64,000 nt of DNA from PALSA-612 sp963846915 (GTDB taxonomy: Bacteria; Actinomycetota; Thermoleophilia; Gaiellales; Gaiellaceae): contig CAWJXV010000004.1 of assembly GCA_963846915.1 (NCBI GenBank), forward strand, positions 434,001 through 498,000, in the 5' to 3' direction. Of the stretch, positions 40,991 through 49,380 are shown in pieces (the first letter of the stretch is position 1; the number at the start of each line of letters is the position of its first letter). The notes beneath the pieces are model-generated. The model was given only the letters and a program-made list of their open reading frames with translations. It had not been told where the DNA came from and searched no databases. The position numbers were made by a program, and so were the translations under genes.

Positions 40991-41415
40991 CGATCGTCAG
41001 CACGTCGCCGGGCGAGACGGAGCAGATCGCCGCGAAGCTCGCGGCGCGGCTCGCCCGGGGCGACGTCGTCTACGTCTGCGGCGAGCTCGGCTCGGGGAAG
41101 ACCACCTTCGTCCGCGGCGCGTGCAGGGCGCTCGGCGTCGAGGGACCGGTGACGAGCCCGACGTACACGATCGGGCACCGCTACGACGGCGTCTCGCACC
41201 TCGACCTGTATCGCTTCGAGCAGCTGACGGACGCCGACTGGGGCGCTCTCGAGCCGTATTTCGAGGACGCGATCGTCTTCGTCGAGTGGCCCGAGCGCGG
41301 GGTAGGCCGCCTGCCGCCGCCGCGCGTGAGCGTCGAGCTCGCGCACGTGGACGCCGAGCGACGCGAGATCCGCCTCGAGAGCGGCGAGCCCGGCCTGCTC
41401 GCGGGGCTACTCTGA
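40987..41415 (+). CDS. tsaE: tRNA t6A biosynthesis ATPase TsaE
   Basis: The 142-residue P-loop protein has Walker A VVYVCGELGSGKTTFVRGAC (about residues 28-47), VTSPTYTIGHRYDGVSHLDL, YRFEQLTDADWGALEPYFED and IVFVEWPERG, all diagnostic for TsaE. It powers TsaB-TsaD during N6-threonylcarbamoyl-adenosine formation at position 37 of ANN-decoding tRNAs. The TTG start is uncertain (see the mini-frame at 40946). tsaB follows after 5 nt. Confidence 0.95.
   Translation: MTIVSTSPGETEQIAAKLAARLARGDVVYVCGELGSGKTTFVRGACRALGVEGPVTSPTYTIGHRYDGVSHLDLYRFEQLTDADWGALEPYFEDAIVFVEWPERGVGRLPPPRVSVELAHVDAERREIRLESGEPGLLAGLL
41408..41413 (+). promoter_or_regulatory. Possible internal leaderless promoter for tsaB
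   Basis: TACTCT, overlapping the tsaE stop, ends 7 nt before the tsaB ATG at 41421. It may be chance in an operon, or an internal promoter. Confidence 0.3.
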
Positions 41416-41420
41416 GGCAC

Positions 41421-42026
41421 ATGTCCCGAGGGCTCGTTCTCGCCTTCGACACGGCGACACCGCTCGCGACCTCCGCCCTCGTCCTCGACGGCGAGGTGCT
41501 CGGCGAGCGGACGTCCCGCGCCGCCGCGGTGCTCGCCGACGCCGACGAGCTCCTCCGCACGGCCGGCTTCGGCCCCGGCGACCTCGGCGGGCTCGTCGTC
41601 GGCACGGGGCCGGGCAGCTTCACCGGCATCCGCATCGGCCTCGCGACCGCCCGGGGCCTCGCGCTCTCGCTCGGCCTGCCCGTCGCGGGTGTCTCGACGC
41701 TCGACGCGCTCGCCGCGGGCCTTCCGGGCGCTCTTCCGGTGATCGACGCTCGCCGCCGCGAGGTGTTCGCATTGCGGGAGGGCGTGCCGGTCGCCAGCCG
41801 GCCTGCCGAGCTCGACTTCGAGCCGGGCAGCGTACTCGTCGGCGACGGCGCAATCCGCTACCGGCCGGAGCTCGAGGCGGCCGGCGCCGAGGTTCCGCCC
41901 GACCGCGATCTCGTCCACGTCCCGCGCGCCTGCCTGCACGCCTCGCTCGCACGCGACTTCGTCGACGCCGACCTCGTCGAGCCGATCTACGTCCGGCTCC
42001 CCGATGCGGAGAAGGCGATCGCATGA
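41421..42026 (+). CDS. tsaB: tRNA t6A biosynthesis protein TsaB
   Basis: The 201-residue protein has the ASKHA-fold entry VLAFDTATPLATSALVLDGE and the TsaB marker LVVGTGPGSFTGIRIGLATA, RGLALSLGLPVAGVSTLDAL. TsaB dimerises with TsaD as a scaffold and has no ATPase activity of its own. It overlaps the rimI start by ATGA at 42023-42026. The gene order tsaE-tsaB-rimI-tsaD is widely conserved in bacteria. Confidence 0.96.
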   Translation: MSRGLVLAFDTATPLATSALVLDGEVLGERTSRAAAVLADADELLRTAGFGPGDLGGLVVGTGPGSFTGIRIGLATARGLALSLGLPVAGVSTLDALAAGLPGALPVIDARRREVFALREGVPVASRPAELDFEPGSVLVGDGAIRYRPELEAAGAEVPPDRDLVHVPRACLHASLARDFVDADLVEPIYVRLPDAEKAIA

Positions 42027-42484
42027 GCACGACGCGCGGCCTCGACATCCAGCGGCTCGACCTCGACGACGTCGGCGCCATCGAGGAGATCGAGCAGCGC
42101 TCGATGCCCGCGCCCTGGTCACGGGTGATGTTCGTCAGCGAGATCGTCAAGGCGACGTCGGTCTGCCTGGGGGCGTTCGTCGACGACGCCCTGGTCGCCT
42201 ACGTGATCGTCTCGCGCTACGTCGACGCGTGGCACGTGATGAACCTCGTCGTCGCGCCGGAGTACCGGAGGCAGGGAATCGCGACGCGTTTGCTCGGAAC
42301 GCTGTTCGACGAGGTCGGTGAGGAGAACCGCCGCGGCTTCACGCTCGAGGTGCGGGTCTCGAACGACGCCGCGATCGAGCTCTACGAGAGCCTCGGCTTC
42401 CGCGGCCAGGGCATTCGCCGCGGCTACTACACCGACAACCGTGAGGACGCGTTGATCATGTGGAGGGAACCGCTCGAGCCGTGA
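42023..42484 (+). CDS. rimI: Ribosomal protein S18 alanine N-acetyltransferase (RimI-like)
   Basis: The 153-residue GNAT protein shows IQRLDLDDVGAIEEIEQRSM, PWSRVMFVSEIVKA, WHVMNLVVAPEYRRQGIATR (acetyl-CoA-binding R/Q-x-x-G-x-G/A) and LEVRVSNDAAIELYESLGFR. The MPAPWS and NDAAIELYE patterns fit RimI. It sits between tsaB and tsaD as usual and its TGA overlaps the tsaD GTG. In actinobacteria the natural substrate may be wider than S18. Confidence 0.93.
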   Translation: MSTTRGLDIQRLDLDDVGAIEEIEQRSMPAPWSRVMFVSEIVKATSVCLGAFVDDALVAYVIVSRYVDAWHVMNLVVAPEYRRQGIATRLLGTLFDEVGEENRRGFTLEVRVSNDAAIELYESLGFRGQGIRRGYYTDNREDALIMWREPLEP

Positions 42485-43443
42485 TCCTCGGGCTCGAGAC
42501 CTCGTGCGACGAGACGGCTGCGGCGCTGATCACGCGAGTTGGCGAGATCCGCTCGAGCGTCGTCGCGTCGCAGGCCGCGCTGCACGCGCGCTTCGGCGGT
42601 GTCGTGCCCGAGGTCGCGTCGCGCCGCCACCTCGAGCTCGTCGGCCCGGTCGTCCGCGCGGCGCTCGCCGAGGCGGATGCGACGCTCGACGACGTCGGGC
42701 TGGTTGCGGTCACGGCCGGCCCCGGGCTCGTCGGCGCGCTGCTCGTCGGCGTCTCGGCCGCCAAGGCGCTGGCTTGGGGGAGGGGCCTGCCGCTCGCGCC
42801 GGTCGACCATCTGCACGGGCACGTCGCGTCGCTCTACCTCGAGCCGGATCCGCTCGCGCCCCCGTTCCTCTGCCTGCTCGCGACCGGCGGGCACACGCTG
42901 CTCCTCGACGTCCGCGACCGGGGCGGCTACCGCACCGTGGGGACGACGATCGACGACGCGGCCGGCGAGGCGTTCGACAAGGGCGCGCGCCTGCTCGGCC
43001 TCGGGTACCCGGGCGGCGCTGCCCTCGACCGGCTCGCCGCGGAGGGCGACGCGGAGGCGTACGACTTCCCGGTGGCCCGGCTCGACGGCCTCGACTTCTC
43101 TTTCTCCGGCGTGAAGACGGCGCTGCTCTACGTCGTGCGCGACCTGGCCGCCGACGAGCTCGAGCGCCGTCGCGCCGACCTGGCGGCGAGCTACCAGCGC
43201 GCAATCGTCCGAGCGCTCGTGAGCCGCACACGGGCGGCGGCGGACGGGCTCGGCCACGGCCGGATCGCCGTCGTCGGCGGCGTCGCGGCGAACTCCGAGC
43301 TCCGCGCCTCGCTCCCGGAGGCCACGCTCGCGCCGCTCGCATTGTGCACGGACAACGCGGCGATGATCGCCTCGGCGGCGCGGTTCGTCGAACCGCTCGC
43401 GCCGTCTGCCTACCTCGACCTCGATGCGCATGCGGCGGCGTAA
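42481..43443 (+). CDS. tsaD: tRNA N6-threonylcarbamoyladenosine synthase catalytic subunit TsaD
   Basis: The 320-residue ASKHA protein transfers the threonylcarbamoyl group to A37 of tRNA. Motifs are complete: ILGLETSCDETAAALI, APVDHLHGHVASLYLE (metal-binding His pair), FLCLLATGGHTLLLDV, GTTIDDAAGEAFDKGARLLG, YPGGAALDRLAAEG, FSFSGVKTALLY, VVGGVAANSELRASL and CTDNAAMIASAA. I chose GTG 42481, which overlaps the rimI stop and gives the standard VILGLETSC entry, over a GTG 21 nt earlier. Confidence 0.97.
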   Translation: MILGLETSCDETAAALITRVGEIRSSVVASQAALHARFGGVVPEVASRRHLELVGPVVRAALAEADATLDDVGLVAVTAGPGLVGALLVGVSAAKALAWGRGLPLAPVDHLHGHVASLYLEPDPLAPPFLCLLATGGHTLLLDVRDRGGYRTVGTTIDDAAGEAFDKGARLLGLGYPGGAALDRLAAEGDAEAYDFPVARLDGLDFSFSGVKTALLYVVRDLAADELERRRADLAASYQRAIVRALVSRTRAAADGLGHGRIAVVGGVAANSELRASLPEATLAPLALCTDNAAMIASAARFVEPLAPSAYLDLDAHAAA

Positions 43444-45919
43444 CCTCGCTCCCGCCGCGCTGCTGCTCGCCGGCGCGATCGTCGCTGCCGCGGTCGTCGC
43501 CTCGGGCGGCCACGCCTCGAAGCGCCGCCCGCCGGCGACTCCGGCCGCGAGCTGGCAGGGGCTCGTCGGCGCCGCGCGCGCCCCGGTCGCACTCGGCCAG
43601 CGGATGATCGTCGTGATGCGGGCGCCGTCCCTCGCCCAGCGCGTCCAGGACGCGGGCGGCATCGCGAGCGACGAGCAGGAACGCCGCTGGACGGCTCAGG
43701 CGCTGTCGGCACAGCAGGACGTCCTGCTCCAGCTCGACACGAAGGGCATCTTCATCAAGCCCGAGCTCCGCTTCACGCGTGTGCTCGACGGCTTCTCGGC
43801 GAACCTCGAGGCGAGCACGGTGCCGGTGCTCGAGCGGATGCCGCAGATCGCCGGCGTCTATCGAGTGCGTGCGGCATACCCGGCGACTGTCACGTCGACC
43901 CCGCTGCGGGCGGCCGCCGTCGGGGCAGGGCTCGGGTCGATCCGCTCATCGCTCGTCGGGCTCGACGGCAGCGGCATCCTCGTCGGCCTGCTGGACACGG
44001 GCGTCGACTTCCGCTCCCCCTACCTGCACAGCCATGTGCTGACCGGCCTGGACATCGCCGGCGGGAGCATCGACGCGCGGCCGAGGACGGGTCCCCACAG
44101 TGTCACGGAGCGGCACGGGACGGAGATGGCGGGCATAGTCGTCGGGGCCGGACGGTCGGGCATCTCCGGTGTCGCGCCCGGCGCGACGGTGCTGCCGATC
44201 CGCGTCGGCGGCTGGCAGCAGGATGCCTCCGGCCGCTACGCGCTCTTCGCCCGGACCGACCAGATCCTCGCGGGCCTCGACCGGGTGGTCGATCCCGACG
44301 GCAACGGGGACGCCCACGACGCGGCGCGTATCGCGCTCGTGCCGCTCGCGGAGCCGTTCGGCTCGTTCGAGGACGGACCCCTGGCCCGCGGCGCCGCGGG
44401 CGCGGCGGCGCTCGGCACCCTGGTCGTGGCGCCGGCCGGGAACGACGGACCCGCGGGGCCGGCGTTCGGGAGCCTCTCCGGGCCCGGCGGCGCGCCTGCG
44501 GCACTCACGGTGGCGGCCGCCGACCTCCGCCGGCAGACGCTCGTCGCCAGGGTCGTCGTCCGCGACGGACTGCACGTGCTGTTGAACCGCGACGTGCCAG
44601 TCCTGGGCGCGGTCGGCCCGCGCCGCTCGACGTCGCTGAGCATCGTCGCCGCCGCGCATCTCTTCGGCCGCGGGGGCGTGAGCAAGGTTGCCGACAGGGC
44701 TGTCCTGCTCGCGGCCGGCTCCGATCCGAACGCATCCGTGGTCGCCGCCGCCTCAGCGGGCGCTTCGGTCGTCCTCCTCGGCGGCGTCGGCCTCCCGGCA
44801 GGCGCGCTCGGTCGCGGCGCGGCTCTCGGGACCCCCGTGCTCGGCGTCCCGCGGTCGCTGCTCTCGCAGGCGGGCGCGCACCTGGTGCTCTCGGTTGGTC
44901 CGTCCCACAGGAGCGGAAAGGACGGCAACCCGCGGATCGCTGGATTCTCGTCCTGGGGGCTCGGCTTCGGGGGCCACCCGAAGCCCGACGTCGCCGGCCC
45001 GGGTGTCGGCATCGTCACGGTCGACCCCGGCACGGCGCGGGACCACTCGTCGCATTTCGTGCTCGTGGACGGCGCGAGCGCGGCCGCCGCGGTCGCGGCC
45101 GGGGAAGCCGCGATCGTCGCGCAGGCGAGACCCGGGCTGACGGCGGACGAGCTCAGGAGCGTCCTGACGGGCACGGCCGACCGTCTGCCCGGCGCGCCGG
45201 CCGCCGCGCAGGGGAACGGTCTCGTCGACATCGGGTCCGCCGCGGGTGCAGAGATGGTCACGGAGCCGTCCACGCTCGCGTTCGGCCGGGCGAGCGGCCC
45301 CGGCTGGAAGGCGGCGCGCACCTTCTCGCTCCACAACGTCTCGACCCGCTGGCTGAGGGTCTACCTCGGCGCGGCGGCTCACGACCCGGCGGTCGCAGTC
45401 GGCGTCGCGCCGAGAAAGGTCACGCTGGCGCCGGGCGAGACGATCGGCGTCCGGGTGACGGCCAGGCTCGTGCGCAAGACGAGCGCGAGCGTGCTGGCCG
45501 GAACGCTGACCGTCGCGCCGCTCACGGGCACGCGCCTGCGAGTTCCCTGGGCCGTCGTGACCGCGCCGGTCGGCCCGCTGATCGGCTCCGTGCAATTGTC
45601 GGCGCGCGCCTTCAAGCCGTCGGATCTCGTGCCCGCGATCGTGCTCGTCCAGCTCGGCCGCATCGGGTCGGGCGAGGGCGGCGTCTCGCTCGAGCCCGTG
45701 GTTCGGCTGGACATCCGCCTCCGCAGCCGCGCAGGGAAGGACCTCGGACTGCTCTCGCGGCTCCGCGACGTGCTTCCCGGGCGCTACGCGTTCGGCCTCA
45801 CGGGGCGCGGCCCGAACGGCGGCATGCTGCCCTCCGGCCGCTACTCGCTGGTGCTGAGGGCCTTCCCGGCCGCCGGTGGGCCGCCCGTGACGAGATCCGT
45901 GGATTTCACCATCCGCTGA
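43424..45919 (+). CDS. Secreted S8 (subtilisin-like) serine protease
   Basis: The 831-residue protein has a signal peptide (RRNLAPAALLLAGAIVAAAV), then an I9-like propeptide region. The catalytic domain shows Asp about 191 in ILVGLLDTGVDFRSPYLHSH, His about 231 in VTERHGTEMAGIVVGAG, and Ser about 552 in LVDGASAAAAVAAGEAAIVA. The oxyanion Asn is in VVAPAGNDGPAG. The Ser motif is GASAAAA where most subtilases have GTSMA. A PA-like insertion (AASAGASVVLLGGVGLPAGA) precedes the Ser. The C-terminal 280 residues are Fn3/Ig-like. It overlaps the tsaD end by 20 nt. Function: extracellular proteolysis, substrate unknown. Confidence 0.87.
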   Translation: MRMRRRNLAPAALLLAGAIVAAAVVASGGHASKRRPPATPAASWQGLVGAARAPVALGQRMIVVMRAPSLAQRVQDAGGIASDEQERRWTAQALSAQQDVLLQLDTKGIFIKPELRFTRVLDGFSANLEASTVPVLERMPQIAGVYRVRAAYPATVTSTPLRAAAVGAGLGSIRSSLVGLDGSGILVGLLDTGVDFRSPYLHSHVLTGLDIAGGSIDARPRTGPHSVTERHGTEMAGIVVGAGRSGISGVAPGATVLPIRVGGWQQDASGRYALFARTDQILAGLDRVVDPDGNGDAHDAARIALVPLAEPFGSFEDGPLARGAAGAAALGTLVVAPAGNDGPAGPAFGSLSGPGGAPAALTVAAADLRRQTLVARVVVRDGLHVLLNRDVPVLGAVGPRRSTSLSIVAAAHLFGRGGVSKVADRAVLLAAGSDPNASVVAAASAGASVVLLGGVGLPAGALGRGAALGTPVLGVPRSLLSQAGAHLVLSVGPSHRSGKDGNPRIAGFSSWGLGFGGHPKPDVAGPGVGIVTVDPGTARDHSSHFVLVDGASAAAAVAAGEAAIVAQARPGLTADELRSVLTGTADRLPGAPAAAQGNGLVDIGSAAGAEMVTEPSTLAFGRASGPGWKAARTFSLHNVSTRWLRVYLGAAAHDPAVAVGVAPRKVTLAPGETIGVRVTARLVRKTSASVLAGTLTVAPLTGTRLRVPWAVVTAPVGPLIGSVQLSARAFKPSDLVPAIVLVQLGRIGSGEGGVSLEPVVRLDIRLRSRAGKDLGLLSRLRDVLPGRYAFGLTGRGPNGGMLPSGRYSLVLRAFPAAGGPPVTRSVDFTIR

Positions 45920-45940
45920 CGGTTTCTCCCAATCGAATAC

Positions 45941-45973
45941 CGTCTATACACGGGCGTATACTCGCGCTATAGC
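45941..45973 (+). promoter_or_regulatory. Promoter/operator region of gdhA
   Basis: TATAC (45945-45949) and GTATA (45956-45960) form an inverted repeat around ACGGGC, with another TATAG at 45969-45973. Several -10-like hexamers fall here, about 45-70 nt before the GTG at 46017, which has an AAGGAG ribosome-binding site. So gdhA, unlike many genes here, has a leader. The binding factor is unknown. Confidence 0.4.
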
Positions 45974-46016
45974 ACCGGATTCCCGGGTAGGCAGCAGACG
46001 ACCAAGGAGAACGACG

Positions 46017-47291
46017 GTGACGACAACCGATTCGGCGATCTCGCACCTTCGCGAGAACCCGTTCGAGATCGCCCGCCAGCAGCTTCGGCTCGTTGGCCAG
46101 ACGTTCAACATCAACTCGAATCTGATCAACGTCCTCCAGGAGTGCAAGACGTCGGTGGAGGTCTCGATCCCGATCAGCCTGGACGACGGCTCGATCCGCG
46201 CGTTCAAGGGTTTCCGCGTCCAGCACAACATCGCGCGCGGCCCCTCCAAGGGCGGCATCCGCTACCACCCCGACGTCACACTCGACGAGGTCAAGGCCCT
46301 CTCGATGTGGATGACGTGGAAGTGCTCGCTCATGGGCATTCCGTTCGGCGGCGCGAAGGGCGGCGTCGTCTGCGACCCGAAGGAGATGTCCGTCCGCGAG
46401 CTCGAGCGCATGACGCGCCGCTACACGACCGAGATCATCACCCTGATCGGCCCCGAGAAGGACATCCCGGCGCCGGACGTCGGCACGGGGCCGCGCGAGA
46501 TGGCCTGGCTCTTCGACACGTACTCGATGAACAAGGGCCATTCCGTCCTCGGCGTCGTCACCGGCAAGCCCCTGACGGTCGGCGGCTCGCTCGGGCGGCT
46601 CGAGGCGACCTCCCGCGGCGGTCTCTACTGCCTGCTCGAAGCGCTGAAGAAGCTCGACAAGAGACCGGTCGGCATGCGTGTCGCGATCCAGGGCTTCGGC
46701 AACGTCGGCAGCTTCCTGGCGCAGTTCCTCCACGAGGAAGGCGCGGTCGTCGTTGCGATCTCGGACTCGGGGGGCGGGATCTACAACCCGAAGGGGATCG
46801 ACGTCCCGGCTGCGATCGCCTTCAAGCAGGAGACCGGCGCGCTGCGCGGCTTCCGCGGGGCCGACGCGATCACGAACGACGAGCTGATCCTGCTCGACTG
46901 CGATGTGCTCGCTCCGTGCGCGCTCGAGCAGGTGATCACCGCCGACAACGCCGCCAAGGTGAAGGCGAAGATCGTCCTCGAGGGCGCCAACGGGCCGACC
47001 ACGCCCGCCGCGGACGACATCCTCGAGGACCTGGGCGTGCTGATCCTGCCGGACGTCCTCGCGAACGCGGGCGGCGTCGTCGTCTCCTACTTCGAGTGGG
47101 TGCAGGGTCTCCAGGAGTACTTCTGGAAGGAGGACGAGGTCAACCTGAAGCTGCGCGACATCGTCGGCCGGGCCTTCGAGGAGACGTGGGCACTGCGCGA
47201 GCAGCGGCAGACGAGCATGCGCATGGCGGCCTACGGCGCCGCCGTGACGCGTGTCGCCGAGGCCACGACCACGCGAGGGCTCTATCCCTAG
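46017..47291 (+). CDS. gdhA: Glutamate dehydrogenase (Glu/Leu/Phe/Val family)
   Basis: The 424-residue enzyme interconverts glutamate and 2-oxoglutarate plus ammonium. The substrate domain shows FKGFRVQHNIARGPSKGGIR, MTWKCSLMGIPFGGAKGGVV (catalytic Lys in PFGGAKGG) and KDIPAPDVGTGPREMAWLFD. The NAD(P) domain has VAIQGFGNVGSFLAQFLHEE and ends with KIVLEGANGPTTPAADDILE, LPDVLANAGGVVVSYFEWVQ. Length and pattern fit the hexameric, roughly 420-residue class. The acidic residue at the end of the second strand of the fold (ISDSGGGIYN) does not fix the cofactor. A leader with an AAGGAG site precedes the GTG. Confidence 0.96.
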   Translation: MTTTDSAISHLRENPFEIARQQLRLVGQTFNINSNLINVLQECKTSVEVSIPISLDDGSIRAFKGFRVQHNIARGPSKGGIRYHPDVTLDEVKALSMWMTWKCSLMGIPFGGAKGGVVCDPKEMSVRELERMTRRYTTEIITLIGPEKDIPAPDVGTGPREMAWLFDTYSMNKGHSVLGVVTGKPLTVGGSLGRLEATSRGGLYCLLEALKKLDKRPVGMRVAIQGFGNVGSFLAQFLHEEGAVVVAISDSGGGIYNPKGIDVPAAIAFKQETGALRGFRGADAITNDELILLDCDVLAPCALEQVITADNAAKVKAKIVLEGANGPTTPAADDILEDLGVLILPDVLANAGGVVVSYFEWVQGLQEYFWKEDEVNLKLRDIVGRAFEETWALREQRQTSMRMAAYGAAVTRVAEATTTRGLYP

Positions 47292-47305
47292 ATAGACCGC
47301 GGCCT

Positions 47306-48166
47306 GTGGACGGCGACGTGGACGAGCTCACCGTTTCGGTCGACGGCGCGGAGTTCCTCGTGCGCGGCTGGGGCGAGCCGGACGGGCGACCGTTGCTGTG
47401 CTGGCCTGGTGCCGGCCCACGCGGGAGCATGTTCATGAGCGAGGCGGGCCCGCTGCTCGCACGAGATCACGGAGCCCGCATCCTCGCTCTCGACCCACCG
47501 GGCTTCGGCGGTTCGCCGCCGCTCGAGCGTGAGCGTTATGCGCCAGGTGCGCTTGTCGACCTGATTGCGCCTCTCGCGTCCGCGCTCGGGCTCGATCGCT
47601 TCGCCTTTCTCGGTTTCTCCTGGGGAGGCGACCTCGGCTGCCACTTCGCCGCTCGCCGGCCGGAGCAGTTCACGGCGCTCGTCGTTCTCGACGCCGGTTA
47701 CCGCGATCCTCCTTTCGATCCGACGCTGAGCTACGAGCAGCTCGCCGAGCAGAGCGAGCTTCGCTGGCAGCAGATGTGTGCGCCGTCGTGGGAGGTGCTC
47801 TTCGAACAGCTCAAGAAGTACCACAGGCGCTGGAGTGCGGCGATCGAGGAGAGCTACCGGGCCGGCTGGAGCGAGGAAGGCGGACGGCTCGTCCCGAACT
47901 TCTCGGCCCGCGTGGTCGCCGGGATCGAGTTCGAGATGGCACGCGCTCCGGCGTCGGCGGCTCTGCGTTCGCTCGCCGAGAGTCGCGTCCCGGTGCTCCT
48001 CGTCCCCGCCGCTGCCGCCGACGAGGCGGACTTGAACCGGTTTGCCGCCGACGTTCCTCAGGCCGAGATCGCCCGCGTCGAGGGCGTCGGGCACGACGTC
48101 CTCAGCGACGGCGGGCCCGAGGTCGTCGATCTCGTCGGCCGCTGGCTCGCGGAGCACGCTTCGTGA
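47306..48166 (+). CDS. Alpha/beta-hydrolase
   Basis: The 286-residue protein has the classic fold: LLCWPGAGPRGSMFMSEAGP (oxyanion region), ILALDPPGFGGSPPLERERY and nucleophile elbow FAFLGFSWGGDLGCHFAARR (Ser of GFSWGG). The acid is in VPVLLVPAAAADEADLNRFA and the His in VEGVGHDVLSDGGP. It lacks a signal, so it is cytosolic. Two GTG starts (47306 and 47318) are possible. It lies 14 nt after gdhA and overlaps the glutaredoxin-like gene by GTGA, so it may belong to a gdhA operon. Substrate unknown. Confidence 0.87.
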   Translation: MDGDVDELTVSVDGAEFLVRGWGEPDGRPLLCWPGAGPRGSMFMSEAGPLLARDHGARILALDPPGFGGSPPLERERYAPGALVDLIAPLASALGLDRFAFLGFSWGGDLGCHFAARRPEQFTALVVLDAGYRDPPFDPTLSYEQLAEQSELRWQQMCAPSWEVLFEQLKKYHRRWSAAIEESYRAGWSEEGGRLVPNFSARVVAGIEFEMARAPASAALRSLAESRVPVLLVPAAAADEADLNRFAADVPQAEIARVEGVGHDVLSDGGPEVVDLVGRWLAEHAS

Positions 48167-48417
48167 GCTCGGGTGGCCCGCCGATCGTGACGCTCTACAT
48201 CTCGCCCGGCTGCCATCTGTGCGACCGGGCGCGCGACGTGCTCGCGGAGGCGCGTGACGAGATCGGCTTCGGGCTCGTCGAGGTCGACATCGCCGGCGAC
48301 CCAGAGTTGGAGGCCCGCTACCGCGAGTGGCTGCCCGTCGTCGAGATCGACGGGGAGCGCGCGTTCGTCTACCACGTCGATCCAACCGGCCTCAGGCGTC
48401 GGCTCTCTCGGGCGTGA
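48163..48417 (+). CDS. Glutaredoxin-like protein (DUF836/thioredoxin fold)
   Basis: The 84-residue protein has the fold and active site of a small glutaredoxin-like protein: VTLYISPGCHLCDRARDVLA (CxxC at about residues 18-21), FGLVEVDIAGDPELEARYRE and WLPVVEIDGERAFVYHVDPT. The cis-Pro of LPVVEIDG is present. It probably reduces disulfides with a low-molecular thiol. Coupled (GTGA) to the hydrolase gene, and two hairpins follow before rex. Confidence 0.88.
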   Translation: MSSGGPPIVTLYISPGCHLCDRARDVLAEARDEIGFGLVEVDIAGDPELEARYREWLPVVEIDGERAFVYHVDPTGLRRRLSRA

Positions 48418-48437
48418 CCAGTGAGCGCGTGTTTGCG

Positions 48438-48531
48438 GGCAGATGCGGGCTTTGCTCGCGTCTGCCGAGTGCCTGACGGACACGCTGTGGCGGAGGAGGG
48501 GGTTCATGGGGGAACCATGGGTTCCCCCATG
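48438..48531. repeat. Two hairpins between the glutaredoxin-like gene and rex
   Basis: The first (48438-48466) pairs GGCAGATGC with GCGTCTGCC, one G-T pair. The second (48505-48531) is perfect: CATGGGGGAACC and GGTTCCCCCATG around an ATG loop, so 12 base pairs. No T-tract follows either. They may form a transcription block or a REP-like unit; the second is unusually regular. Confidence 0.6.
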
Positions 48532-48638
48532 CGGCACAAAGTCGATCACGATCGAGGCGACGGTTGGCCCGACGAACGCATGAACGCGTAGGGCAGAATG
48601 GGAACCGTCTGTTACAAACATCGACACAAGGAGTTCGA

Positions 48639-49265
48639 GTGGCGGATCGCGTGACCGTAGGCGTCGCAGCTCGTCTGAGTCGGTACCTCCAGGTGCTGAG
48701 CCAGGCGAAGAAGATGGGCAAGGAGCGGATCTCCTCGCAGGAGATCTCGGACTACACGAACATCAACGCGACGCAGATCCGCCGCGACCTCTCCGGGTTC
48801 GGCAAGTTCGGCAAGCGCGGGGTCGGGTACAGCGTCGACAGCCTGCTCGCCGAGATCCGCAAGATCCTGCGTACCCAGGGCCAGCACAACATCGCGCTCG
48901 TCGGCGCGGGCCGGCTCGGCCAGGCCATCGCGAGCTCGCCGATCTTCGCGGAGCACGGCATCAACATCGCCGCCGTCTTCGATCGCGACCCGGACATGAT
49001 CGGACGTCCGATCGGCCCGAATGCCGGCTCCGTGCTCGACGCGAAGTCGCTCCCGGAGATCGTCCGCGACAAGAACATCATCGTCGGCGTCATCGCCGTC
49101 CCGGCCTCGAGCGCCCAGGGCGCGGCGGACGAGCTCGTCGACTCCGGCGTGCGGATCATCTTCAACTATTCGGAAGCCCTCCTCGACGTGCCGCACGACG
49201 TGCAGGTCCACACGTCGAACCCCGCGGTCGAGCTGCTGCACGCCCTGTATTTCCACCTGGCTTGA
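48639..49265 (+). CDS. rex: Redox-sensing transcriptional repressor Rex
   Basis: The 208-residue protein has a winged-helix N-terminus (TVGVAARLSRYLQVLSQAKK, RISSQEISDYTNINATQIRR, DLSGFGKFGKRGVGYSVDSL) and a Rossmann NAD(H) domain (NIALVGAGRLGQAIASSPIF). It ends IIFNYSEALLDVPHDVQVHT and SNPAVELLHALYFHLA, both diagnostic for Rex. Rex represses respiratory and fermentative genes until NADH rises. I use GTG 48639, which has AAGGAG 6 nt upstream. A clear Rex operator (TTGTGAA ... TTCACAA) was not seen in front of the gene. Confidence 0.96.
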   Translation: MADRVTVGVAARLSRYLQVLSQAKKMGKERISSQEISDYTNINATQIRRDLSGFGKFGKRGVGYSVDSLLAEIRKILRTQGQHNIALVGAGRLGQAIASSPIFAEHGINIAAVFDRDPDMIGRPIGPNAGSVLDAKSLPEIVRDKNIIVGVIAVPASSAQGAADELVDSGVRIIFNYSEALLDVPHDVQVHTSNPAVELLHALYFHLA

Positions 49266-49329
49266 ACCTCCGCCGCCGCGACCGACACGGCGGGCGCGGC
49301 ACACTACGCGACTAGGTTGATCGCTCTCC

Positions 49330-49376
49330 GCCGCCGGAAGTCACCATGGTCGCGAAGCGGCCGGACTTTCGGCGGC
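49330..49376. promoter_or_regulatory. Stem-loop in front of the glycosyltransferase gene
   Basis: GCCGCCGGAAGT (49330-49341) pairs with ACTTTCGGCGGC (49365-49376) with one mismatch, ending 5 nt before the GTG at 49381. It could end the rex transcript or control the start of the next gene. Confidence 0.35.
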
Positions 49377-49380
49377 TAGC

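Noticed and set aside
48600..48638. Rex operator in the rex leader
   Set aside because: TGTTACAAACATCGACACAA has only loose similarity to the TTGTGAA ... TTCACAA dyad; the symmetry is too poor.
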